NCBI GenBank assembly: GCA_030589835.1
Contig: JAUUZS010000162.1
Coordinates: 1 to 8,461 of the forward strand
Source: Cyclobacteriaceae bacterium
GTDB lineage: Bacteria; Bacteroidota; Bacteroidia; Cytophagales; Cyclobacteriaceae
Direction: 5' to 3'
Length of the DNA stretch: 8,461 nucleotides
Part shown: positions 7,172 through 8,461 of the stretch, piece after piece
Layout: each line of letters opens with the position of its first letter
Position numbering within the stretch: the first letter of the stretch is position 1
The notes under the pieces: generated by a model
What the model was told of the DNA's origin: nothing
The model's input: only the letters and a program-made list of their open reading frames with translations
Databases searched by the model: none
Program-made: the position numbers and the translations under genes

Positions 7172-7204
7172 AAAAACAAAAGCTGCCTAAAATCAAGCAG
7201 CTTT
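7172..7204 (-). terminator. Terminator of tRNA-His
   Basis: On the - strand AAAGCTGC (7204-7197) and GCAGCTTT (7186-7179) form an 8-base stem, extendable by a U-G and a U-A pair, followed by TTGTTTTTC. It begins 12 bases past the tRNA 3' end. On the + strand the hairpin is followed by AATTTTT, so it might also act in that direction. Confidence 0.8.
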
Positions 7205-7216
7205 AATTTTTCCAAG

Positions 7217-7291
7217 GGTGGAAGACCGGATTTGAACCGGCGACCTCCTGAACCACAATCAGGCGTTCTAACCAACTGAACTACAACCACC
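7217..7291 (-). tRNA. tRNA-His (anticodon GTG)
   Basis: The - strand folds as a tRNA. The D arm GTTC/GAAC with loop AGTTGGTTA, the anticodon stem CCTGA/TCAGG with loop TTGTGGT (anticodon GTG, His), a 5-base variable region, and the T arm GCCGG/CCGGT with loop TTCAAAT are all regular. The extra 5' G (G-1, base 7291) faces C73 (7217), the identity pair of bacterial tRNA-His. No CCA is encoded (CTTGG follows), usual in Bacteroidota. Odd point: the acceptor stem is GTGGTTG against CTTCCAC, so pairs 5:68 and 6:67 are both U-U mismatches. It has its own promoter and terminator. Confidence 0.92.
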
Positions 7292-7306
7292 GTGTAAATT
7301 GGAGTG

Positions 7307-7337
7307 CAAATGTATTGAGCACAGGTTAATTAACAAA
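7307..7337 (-). promoter_or_regulatory. Promoter of tRNA-His
   Basis: On the - strand TTTG (7337-7334), a 19-base spacer and TACATTTG (7314-7307) match both halves of the Bacteroidota housekeeping promoter. The box ends 15 bases before the tRNA 5' end. It is the best-formed promoter in the window and lies about 25 bases past the pyrC stop. Confidence 0.8.
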
Positions 7338-7362
7338 TTATTTTTATGATTTTATTCTATTC

Positions 7363-8461
7363 CTATCTGCTAAAAAGGAGCCTTTGCCCCTTTTTGCTTT
7401 CGTCAAACTTACCGTGCTCATATGCGAGATGACCCGACACAATGGTGTGGGTAACTTTTGATGTGAATTCCTGCCCCTCAAAGGGCGACCAGCCACATTT
7501 ATATAATATGTTAGACTTATCAACAGTCCAGGAGGAATTAGGATCAATGATGGCTAAATCAGCAAAATACCCTTCGCGAATAAATCCACGGGATTCCACC
7601 TGGAATAATATAGCCGGATTGTGGCACATCTTTTCCACAAGTTTTTCAACAGGCAATTTTCCTGATTTGCTTAACTCCATGGCCGCCACTAAACAATGTT
7701 GAACGAGCGGCCCGCCTGAAGGTGCCTTAAAATAGGTATTTTGTTTTTCCTCTAAGGTATGCGGTGCATGATCTGTAGCCAGCACATCAATTTTATTTTG
7801 CAACACCCCTTTTAATAATGCCTCTTTGTCATTTTTTGTTTTTACAGCTGGATTCCATTTAATCAATGACCCCTTATCTGCATAATCATCTTTATCAAAC
7901 CAAAGATGATGAATGCAAGCCTCTGCTGTAATACGTTTATCTTTCAATGGCAGTTCATGATCAAATAAGGCTAGCTCATCGGCCGTGGATATATGCAGGA
8001 TGTGCAATTTGGTTTCAAATTTTTTCGCCAAATCAACAGCCAGGGATGAAGAAAGATAACACGCCTCACGGCTACGGATATCGGGGTGCATAATAAATGG
8101 CACATCTTCGCCATATTTTTGCTTAAATATTTCTGTGTTTTTGCGAATCGTAGCTTCATCTTCACAATGGGTGGCGATGAGCATATCTACTTTAGAAAAA
8201 ATATTTTCCAGTGTCCTGGAATTATCCACCAACATATTACCCGTTGACGAACCCATGAAAACCTTAACCCCACAAACCTCCCTTTGATTTGTTTTTAACA
8301 CCTCCTCCAGATTGTCGTTGGACGCACCCATATAAAAGGAATAATTGGCCAATGACTTTGATCTTCCTAGTTCATATTTTTCGGCGAGTAGGGGTTGAGT
8401 AATGGTATTCGGTACGGTATTCGGCATTTCCATGAAGGAGGTAATTCCCCCTGCTACAGCA
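7363..8461 (-). CDS. pyrC: Dihydroorotase, C-terminal 365 residues; 5' end outside window
   Basis: Dihydroorotase interconverts N-carbamoyl-aspartate and dihydroorotate in pyrimidine synthesis (EC 3.5.2.3). The frame runs to the right edge of the window as AVAGGITSFMEMPNT, the block that follows the missing N-terminal metal-binding HxH, so about 80-90 residues lie outside. Counting visible residues, the family marks are: GVKVFMGSSTGNML with the probable carbamylated lysine K66; THCED (H98); HILHIS (H153, H156); WNPAVK (202-207), which binds substrate; ATDHAPH with catalytic D230; and APSGGP (247-252). C-terminal amidohydrolase strands (ADLAIID and following) close the fold. It resembles the class I enzymes annotated in Bacteroidota; allantoinase is a related alternative that is less likely. 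The Met at 8431-8433 is internal, not a start. A hairpin overlaps the last codons. Confidence 0.92.
   Translation of the reverse strand, partial: AVAGGITSFMEMPNTVPNTITQPLLAEKYELGRSKSLANYSFYMGASNDNLEEVLKTNQREVCGVKVFMGSSTGNMLVDNSRTLENIFSKVDMLIATHCEDEATIRKNTEIFKQKYGEDVPFIMHPDIRSREACYLSSSLAVDLAKKFETKLHILHISTADELALFDHELPLKDKRITAEACIHHLWFDKDDYADKGSLIKWNPAVKTKNDKEALLKGVLQNKIDVLATDHAPHTLEEKQNTYFKAPSGGPLVQHCLVAAMELSKSGKLPVEKLVEKMCHNPAILFQVESRGFIREGYFADLAIIDPNSSWTVDKSNILYKCGWSPFEGQEFTSKVTHTIVSGHLAYEHGKFDESKKGQRLLFSR
7372..7395 (-). terminator. Hairpin inside the 3' end of pyrC, possible terminator
   Basis: On the - strand AAAAAGGGGC (7395-7386) and GCTCCTTTTT (7381-7372) pair over 10 bases with one G-U and a 4-base loop, ending six bases before the stop codon. 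The run of five T is part of the stem and no T tract follows, so termination would be weak. No other terminator lies between pyrC and the tRNA-His promoter. Confidence 0.35.

Noticed and set aside
6939..7196. 85-residue reading frame on the - strand after tRNA-His
   Set aside because: It starts at a TTG in the loop of the tRNA terminator and crosses both terminators; it is rich in F, I and S as expected for random AT-rich sequence.

Overview
The window looks like an AT-rich Bacteroidota chromosome, probably a Saprospiria- or Chitinophagia-like lineage, though the exact group cannot be fixed from this sequence. The grounds are the Bacteroidota-type RF1 motif ([14 protein letters not shown]), promoters of the TTTG/TAnnTTTG class, the lack of Shine-Dalgarno sequences before most starts, a lipoprotein with an acidic stretch after its lipid-anchor cysteine, a DUF2807 protein, and an EF-G paralog of the type found in Bacteroidota. 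I see no insertion sequence, phage gene, CRISPR array or other sign of an island.

Layout. On the + strand, a compact cluster enters from the left edge: the 3' part of prfA (release factor 1), a beta-helix lipoprotein whose ATG overlaps the prfA stop codon by one base, yjbQ eight bases further on, and then pepE (dipeptidase E) after a gap of about 105 bases. A hairpin at 3211-3245 separates pepE from the convergent - strand genes. On the - strand, read from right to left, come the 3' part of a dihydroorotase gene (pyrC), tRNA-His(GTG) with a well-formed promoter and two terminators, a largely non-coding stretch of about 1 kb, fusA2 (EF-G paralog) with a strong terminator, and a secreted DUF2807 protein with its own -10-like box.

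The protein-coding genes are mostly housekeeping: translation termination, an elongation-factor paralog, pyrimidine synthesis, dipeptide turnover and a YjbQ protein. Two envelope proteins, the lipoprotein and the DUF2807 protein, have unknown roles. No multi-gene novel system is evident.

Three things deserve attention. First, a probable unannotated structured RNA of about 185 nt lies at 6538-6724 on the - strand, with a TAnnTTTG promoter, three hairpins and a strong terminator; it could be a free sRNA or an attenuated leader of fusA2. Second, the EF-G paralog lacks the catalytic His of the G3 motif (DTPGL) and has other changes in its GTPase motifs. Third, tRNA-His carries two adjacent U-U mismatches in its acceptor stem.
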